Assembly (NCBI GenBank): GCA_031385005.1
Contig: JANNBB010000011.1
Coordinates: forward strand, 124,001 to 188,000
From: JADKIH01 sp031385005
GTDB taxonomy: Bacteria; Bacteroidota; Bacteroidia; AKYH767-A; 2013-40CM-41-45
Direction: 5' to 3'
DNA: 64,000 bases
Shown: positions 45,951 through 54,058 of the stretch, in pieces
How positions within the stretch are numbered: position 1 is the first letter of the stretch
Layout: each line of letters begins with the position of its first letter
Program-made: the position numbers and the translations under genes
The notes under the pieces: generated by a model
The model's database searches: none
Told to the model about the DNA's origin: nothing
What the model saw: the letters and a program-made list of their open reading frames with translations, nothing else

Positions 45951-46817
45951 TTAATATCTTCTGAACTTAAATGGTTCACAGATTTCTTTAAGTGTACCGG
46001 AAAGTCTCCAGAAGATGGTTATTCCGGCGAATAAGTACCAGTCTTTATCGGAAGCATTTCCCCGCTGTTTCATAAAAACGGATGGAATTGCCGAAGAAGT
46101 GTCCAAACGCGAGAAGGAGCGGTCAGAAAGCAACACAGCGGCGGGACCATTAGAAGCTAATAAGGTTGCCATTTCAGGATAAAGTGTGCTTACGTCGTCC
46201 AGATAGTCGGTATAAGCACGTCTTGCACCGACCTCAATGCCAATACCAATATTTCCAACCGATATTTTAATTCCGCCACCGATAGGAATAGCTAATTGAA
46301 GCCGCTTATATTTCTTAAGCCCATTAGATCCTTGACCTTCTGTTCCTAAGGGCTGCAATTCATAAGCGCTGCCATTCAGTTCGGCTTTAGGGTTAAATTT
46401 AAAAACTGAAATACCGGTGAAAATATAGGGTGTAAAAGGGTAGTCGGAGCGACCGGTTTCAAAAGGGAGAAAGTTAAACTCAATCAGAGGAGAAATATCT
46501 AAAATGTTGGAGTAAAATGACAGGTTTCTGTCTAGTTCAAATGCGGTTTTTGCTTTTGCATCATATCCGGAGACTTTTCCATAGTTAATTTCGAGTTTCC
46601 AGCTCCATCTTCTATCCCAATTATGCCTGTAGAAAAAACCGACAGCCGGATGGATGAAGTCTTTACTGAACATATGCCGGGAAAGTTCACCTTTATAGCG
46701 GGAGCCGCCTATTAAAAATCCCATTTCATTGTATTGAGCATCAGCTATATACGAAACAAAAAGAATAATAAAGGTGAAATATTTGAGTAAACGGGCCAAC
46801 ATAGGGGACAATGGCAA
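45951..46817 (-). CDS. DUF6089 (PorG-like) outer-membrane protein
   Basis: A protein of 288 residues (or 283 from the ATG at 46802) with signal segment (YFTFIILFVSYIADAQ). It keeps the family pattern: NEMGFLIGGSRYKGEL near the start, PLGTEGQGSNG in the middle and the YLDDVSTLYPEM motif before the last strands. It is the second of two adjacent copies, 27 bp after the other. PorG is part of the periplasmic/outer-membrane T9SS ring in the known system; which of the copies takes that role is uncertain. A 185-bp stretch to uppS follows, without a visible terminator. Confidence 0.82.
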   Translation of the reverse strand: MPLSPMLARLLKYFTFIILFVSYIADAQYNEMGFLIGGSRYKGELSRHMFSKDFIHPAVGFFYRHNWDRRWSWKLEINYGKVSGYDAKAKTAFELDRNLSFYSNILDISPLIEFNFLPFETGRSDYPFTPYIFTGISVFKFNPKAELNGSAYELQPLGTEGQGSNGLKKYKRLQLAIPIGGGIKISVGNIGIGIEVGARRAYTDYLDDVSTLYPEMATLLASNGPAAVLLSDRSFSRLDTSSAIPSVFMKQRGNASDKDWYLFAGITIFWRLSGTLKEICEPFKFRRY

Positions 46818-46843
46818 ACGGATTTAAAGGGGAAAAATTTTAC

Positions 46844-47743
46844 CTAGAATCTAGGCAGGAATCCGCGACCGGTAGAGAGTTTATAGTTCAAACTGAATAT
46901 GGCGAACATATAAGAATCATTTTCGCGTGGATCACCACGTTGTGCACCCGGAGCAGTTACTTGAACGTATTTCGGGTCATGGCTTGACTGATCGGCGACT
47001 AAACCTGAAAAAGGGTTTGCTTCGGGATAACTGGCGAAATCGAAAAAGGTAGTACTGACATCATCAATATAATCAGTAAACGTTTTGCGAATGCCTAATT
47101 CAAGTCCAACGCCCCATTTACGATCAATCGTATATTTAAATCCAATACCAACAGGAATGCAAAATTGAACGAGGTTGTATTTATTTCTGGAAGCAATCAA
47201 ACCTTGACCTTCGGTACCGAGAGGTTGAAGGCGAATGATATTTCCCTGATAATTTGTTTTAGGATCCATATGAAAAACCCCAAAGCCAATAAATGCATAG
47301 GAGTATATTTCATAACCTCTTACACCTCTAACTTTTTTAAGGCGGTAACGGTGACCAACTTGTTCTTGTTGGAAGGCCGCTTCAAAATTGAGGTTAAACT
47401 CATAGATGTCAGAAAAGAAGTTGAGGTTTCTGTAATTTCTGAAAAACTCTGTAGTTAGTTTATCGTCTCCGGCAACGCGGCCATAGGCGAGGTGAGATTT
47501 TAAAGCGAAATAATTACTTAATTTATAACGAAGACCGACATCCAAGGCAAGGCGTGTCATAGACCATTCGAGATCTTTGAAGTAGTGTGTACCAATTTGA
47601 TTCGCTCCTCCGAGCTCACCCAAAAAATTGCTAATTCCTGCACCAAAGCTAATTTCATAGCGTTGCCTCTTCCAACGTTGAGCATTGGAAAATGCAGGAA
47701 GCAGAACAATAAAAGCCAACAAAAAGAAAATTAACTTCTTCAT
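46844..47743 (-). CDS. DUF6089 (PorG-like) outer-membrane protein
   Basis: About 299 residues from the ATG at 47743 (MKKLIFFLLAFIVLLPAFSNAQ, a clear signal peptide); the frame from 47764 adds seven residues. Family landmarks are EISFGAGISNFLGELGGANQ, RLQPLGTEGQGLIA and DYIDDVSTTFFDF. Compared with its neighbour it is closer to the common chromosomal PorG-like gene between nadK and uppS. It presumably belongs to the same transcript as nadK, 100 bp upstream. Confidence 0.85.
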   Translation of the reverse strand: MKKLIFFLLAFIVLLPAFSNAQRWKRQRYEISFGAGISNFLGELGGANQIGTHYFKDLEWSMTRLALDVGLRYKLSNYFALKSHLAYGRVAGDDKLTTEFFRNYRNLNFFSDIYEFNLNFEAAFQQEQVGHRYRLKKVRGVRGYEIYSYAFIGFGVFHMDPKTNYQGNIIRLQPLGTEGQGLIASRNKYNLVQFCIPVGIGFKYTIDRKWGVGLELGIRKTFTDYIDDVSTTFFDFASYPEANPFSGLVADQSSHDPKYVQVTAPGAQRGDPRENDSYMFAIFSLNYKLSTGRGFLPRF

Positions 47744-47843
47744 GATTAATTTGGGGGAGGGCAAATATAGTAAAATTAGTATATGGGCAAAATAAACGTT
47801 TTTTTAGCAATAAAGAAAGTGTTTATTGAGTGATTGCGAAAAA

Positions 47844-48722
47844 TTAATTTCTAGTGTCAAGCCCCCAATTTAGTTTTTTTCGAAGGGTATTCAGGAAATT
47901 TTCATTAGAAAGTCGGACCAGGTTAATGGAATAGTCTTCTTTTCGGACGGCAAGTTGAAATCCTGAATCAATTGTAACGGATCTGGAGTCGAGCGTAGCC
48001 ATAAAATGCTGGCTTCTTCCTTCCACTTCCAGAGAAATTACATTTTTATCGGATACGACAATTGGCCTTACGTTGAGATTATGCGGAGCAATTGGTGTGA
48101 TAACGAAAGTATCTGTTTGAGGGATGATAATCGGACCTCCGCAACTGAGCGAGTATCCGGTTGATCCGGTTGGTGTAGAAATCATGATTCCATCGGCCCA
48201 ATAAGAGTTCAGGTATTCTCCATTCAGATACGTATGAATGGTAATCATACTTGAGGTTTCTTTTTTATGAAGGGTAAACTCGTTGAGAGCGATATTATCA
48301 CCGTTGAAAATCGGCAAATTTGATTCAAGCCGCAGCAATGTTCGCGCATCGAGTGAAAAGTGTCCCTGAGATAAGCTGTTCAGGGCTTCTTCCAGATTTT
48401 CACGTGATATGCTTGATAGAAAACCAAGCCGTCCGGCATTAATTCCAACGATGGGGATATTAGAGTCCTTGACAAGAAAGACGGTATCGAGAAGAGTACC
48501 GTCTCCACCGATACTTAGCAGGAAATCGGTACCTGATTTTAAATCATCATGTCCGGAAAAAGTTTCTAATCCAAGATTTTTCTTGAGTTGAAAATTTAAG
48601 AAGTCCAGGTAAGGTGCGTGAACGCGAATGGAGCAATCTGTTTTCTTTAACAAGTTTATTACGCTTTCTGCAAGCGGAATCTGGTTTGCATTAACAGGGC
48701 GTCCGTAAATGGCAAAATTCAT
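47844..48722 (-). CDS. nadK: NAD kinase
   Basis: A 292-residue enzyme with the catalytic GGDGT motif (LLSIGGDGTLLDTVFLV), the nucleotide loop IVGINAGRLGFLSS and STPTGSTGYSLSCGGPII. It phosphorylates NAD to NADP in the cytosol. It starts 19 bp after the Omp85-like gene, inside the envelope cluster that leads to bamA; this order is common in Bacteroidota. Confidence 0.95.
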   Translation of the reverse strand: MNFAIYGRPVNANQIPLAESVINLLKKTDCSIRVHAPYLDFLNFQLKKNLGLETFSGHDDLKSGTDFLLSIGGDGTLLDTVFLVKDSNIPIVGINAGRLGFLSSISRENLEEALNSLSQGHFSLDARTLLRLESNLPIFNGDNIALNEFTLHKKETSSMITIHTYLNGEYLNSYWADGIMISTPTGSTGYSLSCGGPIIIPQTDTFVITPIAPHNLNVRPIVVSDKNVISLEVEGRSQHFMATLDSRSVTIDSGFQLAVRKEDYSINLVRLSNENFLNTLRKKLNWGLDTRN

Positions 48723-48741
48723 TGATTGTGTGTTTAGATGA

Positions 48742-50160
48742 TCAGATTGGTGCTGTAAAGTGAATAAAAAATCCCGATTCCCCCAATTTGTTTATTGAAT
48801 ATTCAAAACGAAAGACCATATCATAATAAGTTACGAAGTCAATTCCTGCACCATAACTGATTTGCCAATTATTGGTAAGCGGATTATTTGCAGCAAAATT
48901 GTAGTCTTTTACATATCCTGCATCGGAATATAAATTCAGGTAAAAAGCATAAGGAATGGTAGAAAATTTATTCAAAGGGATAAAGCCAAGTTTCACTTCT
49001 CTTTTAGGAAGTAATTCGAATTTCAGATTAGTCTTCAGTAAAAAATAATTTTGTCCGTCCATTACATAAAATTCATAACCGCGGAGGTAGTCGCGGCCAT
49101 AGCCTAGTCCGCGTGAAAGTGCATAAGGCAATTTAGTACCTGTTGTATATTTAGTACTTATACCGGATCCGAAATAGAAACGTCCTCCGAGCGGCCAGAA
49201 TTTTTTCAATTGTCCGCTTACATAAGCCAGGTCGATATCATCTTTTAAAAAGCTGAATCCGTTTTTTACGATTTCAAAATCGAGGTAGTAGCCATGTAAA
49301 GGATAAACAGCAATATCACGGTGATCGCTTTTAAAAAAATACCGTAAGACGGAATAGTTCAACGATGATTTTCCGGGAGAATAGTAATCGTTGTTAAGGC
49401 GAATGACGGTGTCCAAAACTTCAGCATGTTTGTAACCGGCTTCGATTACATGGGTATGGTATAAATCCGGTCTGTTGGTATAAGCAACGGAGCCGCCGAA
49501 TTCTTTTTTGGTAAAAAGGTTTTCGTCTTTGTAGTAGAGGATTTTATTATTTTCAGAGATAACACTTGACTGATGATTTCTGGAATAAGCAACACCAAAT
49601 GTGAGACCGGATCGTTGGCCTTTGTTGATGTATGGAATGCTATAATAAAAGCTGAGTCGCTGAGTGTAGCCGAGTCGTGCCGTAATAGAAAGCACTTCAT
49701 TTCTTCCTCTGAAATTATTCCAGTTGAGTACTCCGCCGTATACGATTCTGGAATAATCTTTTGTTTGCCACCAGACGTTAAAATTTCTTTCGGCGATTTC
49801 AAAAATTGGAAGGGGGAAGATGTACCAACGTTCGGTGACGATGATAAAAACATTTATAGTTCCGTTTTCATTGAGCCAATTAATATGAACGGAGTTAAAT
49901 AAAGAGGTGTTGTATAAATTTTCTTCGCTGCGCTTAAATATTTTCGAAAGGTTGGTGGAGTCGAGGTGTTCGCCTTTCCGGAAGGTAAGTTCCCTATAGA
50001 TAATGCGTTCTTTGGTTATTTTATTTCCAATGAGAGTAATGTTTCCGATTGTTACGTTTATGGCTGTTGAATCGGGAATCGTATCCTGAGCAAATAAGGC
50101 GGTGCTGAAAAATAAAAACGGGCAGCAGAAGAATATGAAAAGGGCTGCTCTCATCGGCAA
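48742..50160 (-). CDS. Short Omp85-superfamily outer-membrane protein with one POTRA domain
   Basis: A 472-residue protein with a signal peptide (ALFIFFCCPFLFFSTALFAQ). One POTRA-like domain (about 34-110: NVTIGNITLIGNKITKERIIYREL... GTINVFIIVTERW) precedes a barrel of about 350 residues containing SRGLGYGRDYLRGYEFYVMDGQNYFLLKTNLKFEL, the Omp85 L6 region with RGYE. It ends with FFIHFTAPI, so its last residue is not the usual Phe. It could transport or insert a special substrate; no partner gene gives the answer. It lies 3 bp after the CBS gene. Confidence 0.78.
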   Translation of the reverse strand: MPMRAALFIFFCCPFLFFSTALFAQDTIPDSTAINVTIGNITLIGNKITKERIIYRELTFRKGEHLDSTNLSKIFKRSEENLYNTSLFNSVHINWLNENGTINVFIIVTERWYIFPLPIFEIAERNFNVWWQTKDYSRIVYGGVLNWNNFRGRNEVLSITARLGYTQRLSFYYSIPYINKGQRSGLTFGVAYSRNHQSSVISENNKILYYKDENLFTKKEFGGSVAYTNRPDLYHTHVIEAGYKHAEVLDTVIRLNNDYYSPGKSSLNYSVLRYFFKSDHRDIAVYPLHGYYLDFEIVKNGFSFLKDDIDLAYVSGQLKKFWPLGGRFYFGSGISTKYTTGTKLPYALSRGLGYGRDYLRGYEFYVMDGQNYFLLKTNLKFELLPKREVKLGFIPLNKFSTIPYAFYLNLYSDAGYVKDYNFAANNPLTNNWQISYGAGIDFVTYYDMVFRFEYSINKLGESGFFIHFTAPI

Positions 50161-50163
50161 GAT

Positions 50164-50826
50164 TTATATGCCAAGGAAATTCATCAATGAATCATATCTT
50201 GATTTCAAATCGTCAACGAATTCACTTTGGTGATAATGTTCTTTAACAATATAGCCGTGACGGGTAAAAGAAGCAAGGATTCGGGAAAGTTCCGGTTGGT
50301 TAATTTTTATGGTAAGATCAATGGTTTCATTTTCCGGGTTCGGAGTGTTATACAAACTGAGTATTCGGGCGTTTTCATTTTCGATAAGATGAGCAATTTC
50401 ACTGATCGAATAACCTTTAATGCCAACCTCCAAAACGATTACTCCGGCCGTATCATCAAACAAGCCGCTGTCTGAATAGTGTTTCAAAATATCGTTTAAG
50501 GTAATTAGTCCGATATAATGTCCGTTGGCGTCTATAACAGGCACGACAGTCAGTTTATCTTGCGAAATTAATTTTACTACTTCAAATACGGGCTGATTAT
50601 ACTTAACAAAAGGACGAATAAGAGGCAAGTTGTTATTGGCCAGGGGTTGATCGAGAGAATTTAATTTTAAGATATCCTCTTCAGAAATCAGTCCTACATA
50701 ATTTAATCCATCGACGATTGGAAAATGTTCCAGACGAAATTCTTCCATCCAGTTTAAAGCTTTTAAACCGGAGTCGCTTAATTTAAGCGGAGGAAATGAA
50801 TCGTTTATCAGTTCTTTGGCAGTCAT
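50164..50826 (-). CDS. CBS-domain protein
   Basis: About 220 residues with two CBS motifs (LKLSDSGLKALNWMEEFRLEHFPIVDGLNYVGLISEEDIL and FVKYNQPVFEVVKLISQDKLTVVPVIDANGHYIGLITLNDIL, split here by position) followed by an ACT-like C-terminal part. I use the ATG at 50826 (MTAKELINDSF), with AAAGG just upstream; an ATG at 50856 is also possible. CBS pairs sense adenine nucleotides. It is the first gene of the long envelope cluster and divergent from pdxJ. Confidence 0.85.
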   Translation of the reverse strand: MTAKELINDSFPPLKLSDSGLKALNWMEEFRLEHFPIVDGLNYVGLISEEDILKLNSLDQPLANNNLPLIRPFVKYNQPVFEVVKLISQDKLTVVPVIDANGHYIGLITLNDILKHYSDSGLFDDTAGVIVLEVGIKGYSISEIAHLIENENARILSLYNTPNPENETIDLTIKINQPELSRILASFTRHGYIVKEHYHQSEFVDDLKSRYDSLMNFLGI

Positions 50827-50872
50827 CCTTTGGAAAGGTTTACGAACACTTTTCAATATGGTTTGAGGGCTG

Positions 50873-50880
50873 CAAACATA
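50873..50880 (-). promoter_or_regulatory. -7 box TATGTTTG upstream of the CBS/envelope cluster
   Basis: A perfect TAnnTTTG box on the minus strand, predicting a start point near 50868. It would leave about 42 bases before the ATG at 50826. A TTG lies 26 bp upstream, too far for a normal -33. Confidence 0.45.
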
Positions 50881-51079
50881 AGAAAATATTGGGATTTAGG
50901 CACTTGCAATTTCTTTTCATGGAGTTAAACAAAAACAATTTCTCAATTACGCATAATATTGGTTAATCGGAAGTTCGGGTATTAGGAAAAGCAAATAGTC
51001 AGGCTTACGTAAAACCTCCTATTCAAATTGCTTTTTTCTTATCAACTTTATCCAGACTTTTGCGCATTGAGAATCTTTT

Positions 51080-51793
51080 ATGGTAAAATTGAGTGTTAAC
51101 ATCAATAAAATTGCAACCCTCCGAAATGCCAGAGGAGGGAACGTACCGGATTTGTTGCAGGTTGCTGCCGATATTCAGCGTTTTGGTGCGGAAGGAATAA
51201 CCGTTCATCCGCGTCCGGATGAAAGGCATATTCGTAAGAGTGATGTATACGAATTAAAAAAAGTCATTCATACAGAATTTAACATTGAAGGATATCCCTC
51301 GGAAGAATTTCTGAAGATGATCGACGAAATCAGACCGACGCAAACCACACTTGTTCCTGATCCGCCCGATGTATTGACTTCCAATGCCGGATGGGATACA
51401 ATCAAAAATAAATCATTTTTAAAAAATATTATTAAGCGTCTTCACAGTTATCATACCCGGGTTTCACTTTTTATTGCACCGGATACTACAATGATTACTC
51501 ATGCAGCAGAAACAGGGACTGATCGTGTAGAGTTATATACTGAAGAATATGCCCGTATGTTTTCTGTCGATCCTTACAAAGCAGTTGCTCCTTATGTGGA
51601 TGCAGCAAATTGTGCATCGTCAAATGGCATCGGACTCAATGCCGGACATGATCTCAATTTAAAGAACCTGAAATATTTAAGAGAGCAAGTGCCCGGATTA
51701 ATGGAAGTTTCCATTGGTCATGCTTTAATTGCTGATGCCTTGTATTATGGAATGGAAAATACGGTGCAGCTATATCTTAGGCAGCTTAAATAG
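51080..51793 (+). CDS. pdxJ: Pyridoxine 5'-phosphate synthase
   Basis: A 237-residue TIM-barrel enzyme with VKLSVNINKIATLRNARGG at the start, GITVHPRPDERHI, PDPPDVLTSNAGWD, and the phosphate loop IGLNAGHDLNLKNL and VSIGHALIADAL near the end. It joins deoxyxylulose phosphate and aminoacetone phosphate in vitamin B6 synthesis. It precedes the alpha/beta hydrolase by 2 bp, so they form an operon. Confidence 0.95.
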   Translation: MVKLSVNINKIATLRNARGGNVPDLLQVAADIQRFGAEGITVHPRPDERHIRKSDVYELKKVIHTEFNIEGYPSEEFLKMIDEIRPTQTTLVPDPPDVLTSNAGWDTIKNKSFLKNIIKRLHSYHTRVSLFIAPDTTMITHAAETGTDRVELYTEEYARMFSVDPYKAVAPYVDAANCASSNGIGLNAGHDLNLKNLKYLREQVPGLMEVSIGHALIADALYYGMENTVQLYLRQLK

Positions 51794-51795
51794 AA

Positions 51796-52572
51796 ATGAA
51801 ATTATTTTTCAAAAAAACAGGTGAAGGAAGACCTTTGATAATTCTTCATGGGTTATTCGGAATGTCGGATAATTGGGCAACGTTGGCCAAGGGTTTTGCT
51901 GAAGAGGGTTTTGCCGTTTATCAGGTAGATTTACGAAATCATGGAAGGAGTCTGCACAGTGATGAATTCAGTTATGAAAGTATGGCTGAAGATATTTTCG
52001 AATTGATGAATGATGAGGGAATTGAGCAGGCGGATTTCATCGGACATTCGATGGGTGGGAAGGTGCTTATGTTTTTTTCCGAAAAGTATTCCGGTAAAAT
52101 CGAAAAGATGATCATAGCTGACATTGCTCCGAGGTATTATTCGCCGCATCATCAAACAATTTTAGCTGCTTTACATGCGATAGAAACGGAAACATTGGAT
52201 TCCAGAAAACAAGCGGAGGAGCAACTCCGTTCGGCCATCCAAGATGAAGGCACCATTCAGTTTTTATTGAAGAACCTGTATTGGCGGGAGGAATCAAAAC
52301 TCGATTGGCGTTTTTATCTGAAAGGCATTGAGAACAATATTGAAGAGATCGGAAAAGCATTTAGTCCTAAAAACCCGATTCAGGTTTCTGTATTGTTTTT
52401 AAAAGGAGGAAATTCCGGTTACATCAATGAGATGGACGAACAAGAAATAAAAAGGATTTATCCTCAAGCGGAAATAAAAACAATTCAAGGAGCCGGGCAT
52501 TGGGTTCATGCAGAAAATCCGAAAGCGTTTTTTGAAATAACGATAGAAAAATTAAAGCCGGAAAATAAATAA
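51796..52572 (+). CDS. Alpha/beta hydrolase (YbfF-like)
   Basis: A 258-residue hydrolase. The oxyanion region is ILHGLFGMSDNWATLAKGFAEEG, the nucleophile elbow GHSMGGK has Ser near residue 84 and the catalytic His is in GAGHWVHAENP. This is the YbfF-type esterase pattern (LHGLFGSSDNW). Substrates of these enzymes are mostly small acyl esters or acyl-CoA. It lies 2 bp after pdxJ. It converges on the DUF5689 gene across 52 bp with no strong terminator. Confidence 0.88.
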   Translation: MKLFFKKTGEGRPLIILHGLFGMSDNWATLAKGFAEEGFAVYQVDLRNHGRSLHSDEFSYESMAEDIFELMNDEGIEQADFIGHSMGGKVLMFFSEKYSGKIEKMIIADIAPRYYSPHHQTILAALHAIETETLDSRKQAEEQLRSAIQDEGTIQFLLKNLYWREESKLDWRFYLKGIENNIEEIGKAFSPKNPIQVSVLFLKGGNSGYINEMDEQEIKRIYPQAEIKTIQGAGHWVHAENPKAFFEITIEKLKPENK

Positions 52573-52624
52573 GTGTTGTTGCCAACATTCATTCACCTTC
52601 CGGCTTTACTGGAAATTGATTATT

Positions 52625-54025
52625 TTATTGTACGTCTGAAACGTCGCGAATTAAAATTTCTTTTGTTCCATTATACTCTGTTAGGATACCTGTAACGGAA
52701 ACGGTTCCGGTAGGATATGAACTTGAAGCGAAAGTTGCAGAACTGGAGGTGAATAAATCCATTGTTGCGGTTCCATCATTTAACGTATTGGCACCACTGT
52801 AAATGCCGCTTCCCGTAATAGTAACATTATCGATTTTGATAACTTGACCTTCCCATGTATTGTAATTAGCAATCAAATCGGCAATGGTTGCAGTCCGTGG
52901 AGTAACCGATGCGCTACCAATTACGCTGGCATTTCCGATAGGAATGTTATTGATCTGAAGAACGCCGCCAAAAGTAGAAAGTTCTATGCCTGAAACGTTG
53001 ATCTCAAGACGGGATCCAATGGCGAAAGAATGCGTTGCAGAAAAGCGAACGAGTATTCCGGCTGTAGCATCCTGTACGTATGCATTTTTTCCGGTAAGCA
53101 TAGCAGCAGCAAAATTTGAAGTTACAGTAACCTCGATTTTTTTATCTCCCGGAATGTATGTAATAGAAGCACCCGGATCGAGCAAGCGAATGCTATCGAG
53201 CGGCATGAGAACAGGAATTCCTGTTGAACCATCGCAACGAAGTCCATTCATATTAACGTCGTCAAGGTTACGTATTTGTAATTCACCTGCACCACTGTAT
53301 ATCGTATATAAGCCGGTAATACTTCCTTTACCATTAGGAGTTTTTTGAAGAGCGAAGGTTGCATAAGTGCTTGAATAGACAATCATCTCGTTTGGAGTTG
53401 CTGCACAGTCTTCAATAATTAAATTGGAAGGACTTGCAGCCGCATAAGCAACTCCATTATTACCTGATTTAAATTCTACATCGTTAAATTTCACCAATGT
53501 ATTGGTTGGGATGTTCGTAGCATTTAACGGGAAAACCATTGGCGTAAGGTATTGTCCCCATTTTCCTTTAACCAGGTATTTAGAAACAAGGTTGGCAGGA
53601 ATTCTTCCTACAGGGTTTGTAGCAGATACACCTAATTCGATGTTTCCGCCATCATTTGCAATAAAGAGTCCTTTACATTTTACAAACACTTTTCTTCCTG
53701 TTGGGTATTCTGTATAGAAATTAGATACATCTACAGAAATAGCTATACCGGATGAATCCTGTTGAAGAACAATATTCTTGTAAATATTTCCGGAAGAATC
53801 ATCTCCAACAACGACACCGGCGATAATGATATCCGATGTAATTTCAACGCCTACAGACCCTGTTGCCAATGCCTGTAGTTGTTTGATGGTGTGGGTTGGA
53901 GTAAGGTTAGGGTCGACATTAGCAGTTATGAGATCATCATAATCTTTGTCAACGCAGGAAGTGAATGAGAATGAAGTTAAGATAAGTATCAGAACAACAT
54001 TGAGAATTTGAATTGATTTTTTCAT
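52625..54025 (-). CDS. DUF5689 surface-type lipoprotein with OB-fold-like domains
   Basis: A 466-residue lipoprotein: signal IQILNVVLILILTSFSFTSC with Cys as the likely lipid site. Residues about 40-280 are the DUF5689 domain (TIKQLQALATGSVGVEITSDIIIAGVVVGDD... NIVLQQDSSGIAISVD). The C-terminal third has two further OB-fold-like units (KNAYVQDATAGILVRF and WEGQVIKIDNVTI) of the type found in nuclease-associated OB domains. It lies 33 bp downstream of a TonB-dependent receptor and is probably its surface partner. Nucleic acid or another phosphorylated compound is a reasonable ligand guess, because OB folds and an exported nuclease occur next to it. Confidence 0.85.
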   Translation of the reverse strand: MKKSIQILNVVLILILTSFSFTSCVDKDYDDLITANVDPNLTPTHTIKQLQALATGSVGVEITSDIIIAGVVVGDDSSGNIYKNIVLQQDSSGIAISVDVSNFYTEYPTGRKVFVKCKGLFIANDGGNIELGVSATNPVGRIPANLVSKYLVKGKWGQYLTPMVFPLNATNIPTNTLVKFNDVEFKSGNNGVAYAAASPSNLIIEDCAATPNEMIVYSSTYATFALQKTPNGKGSITGLYTIYSGAGELQIRNLDDVNMNGLRCDGSTGIPVLMPLDSIRLLDPGASITYIPGDKKIEVTVTSNFAAAMLTGKNAYVQDATAGILVRFSATHSFAIGSRLEINVSGIELSTFGGVLQINNIPIGNASVIGSASVTPRTATIADLIANYNTWEGQVIKIDNVTITGSGIYSGANTLNDGTATMDLFTSSSATFASSSYPTGTVSVTGILTEYNGTKEILIRDVSDVQ

Positions 54026-54058
54026 TGGTATATATTGATGTTTTTTTAATTTATCTGA

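Noticed and set aside
50856..51079. Riboswitch upstream of pdxJ
   Set aside because: I looked for conserved stems in the divergent region and found none, only AT-rich sequence and a -7 box for the CBS side.
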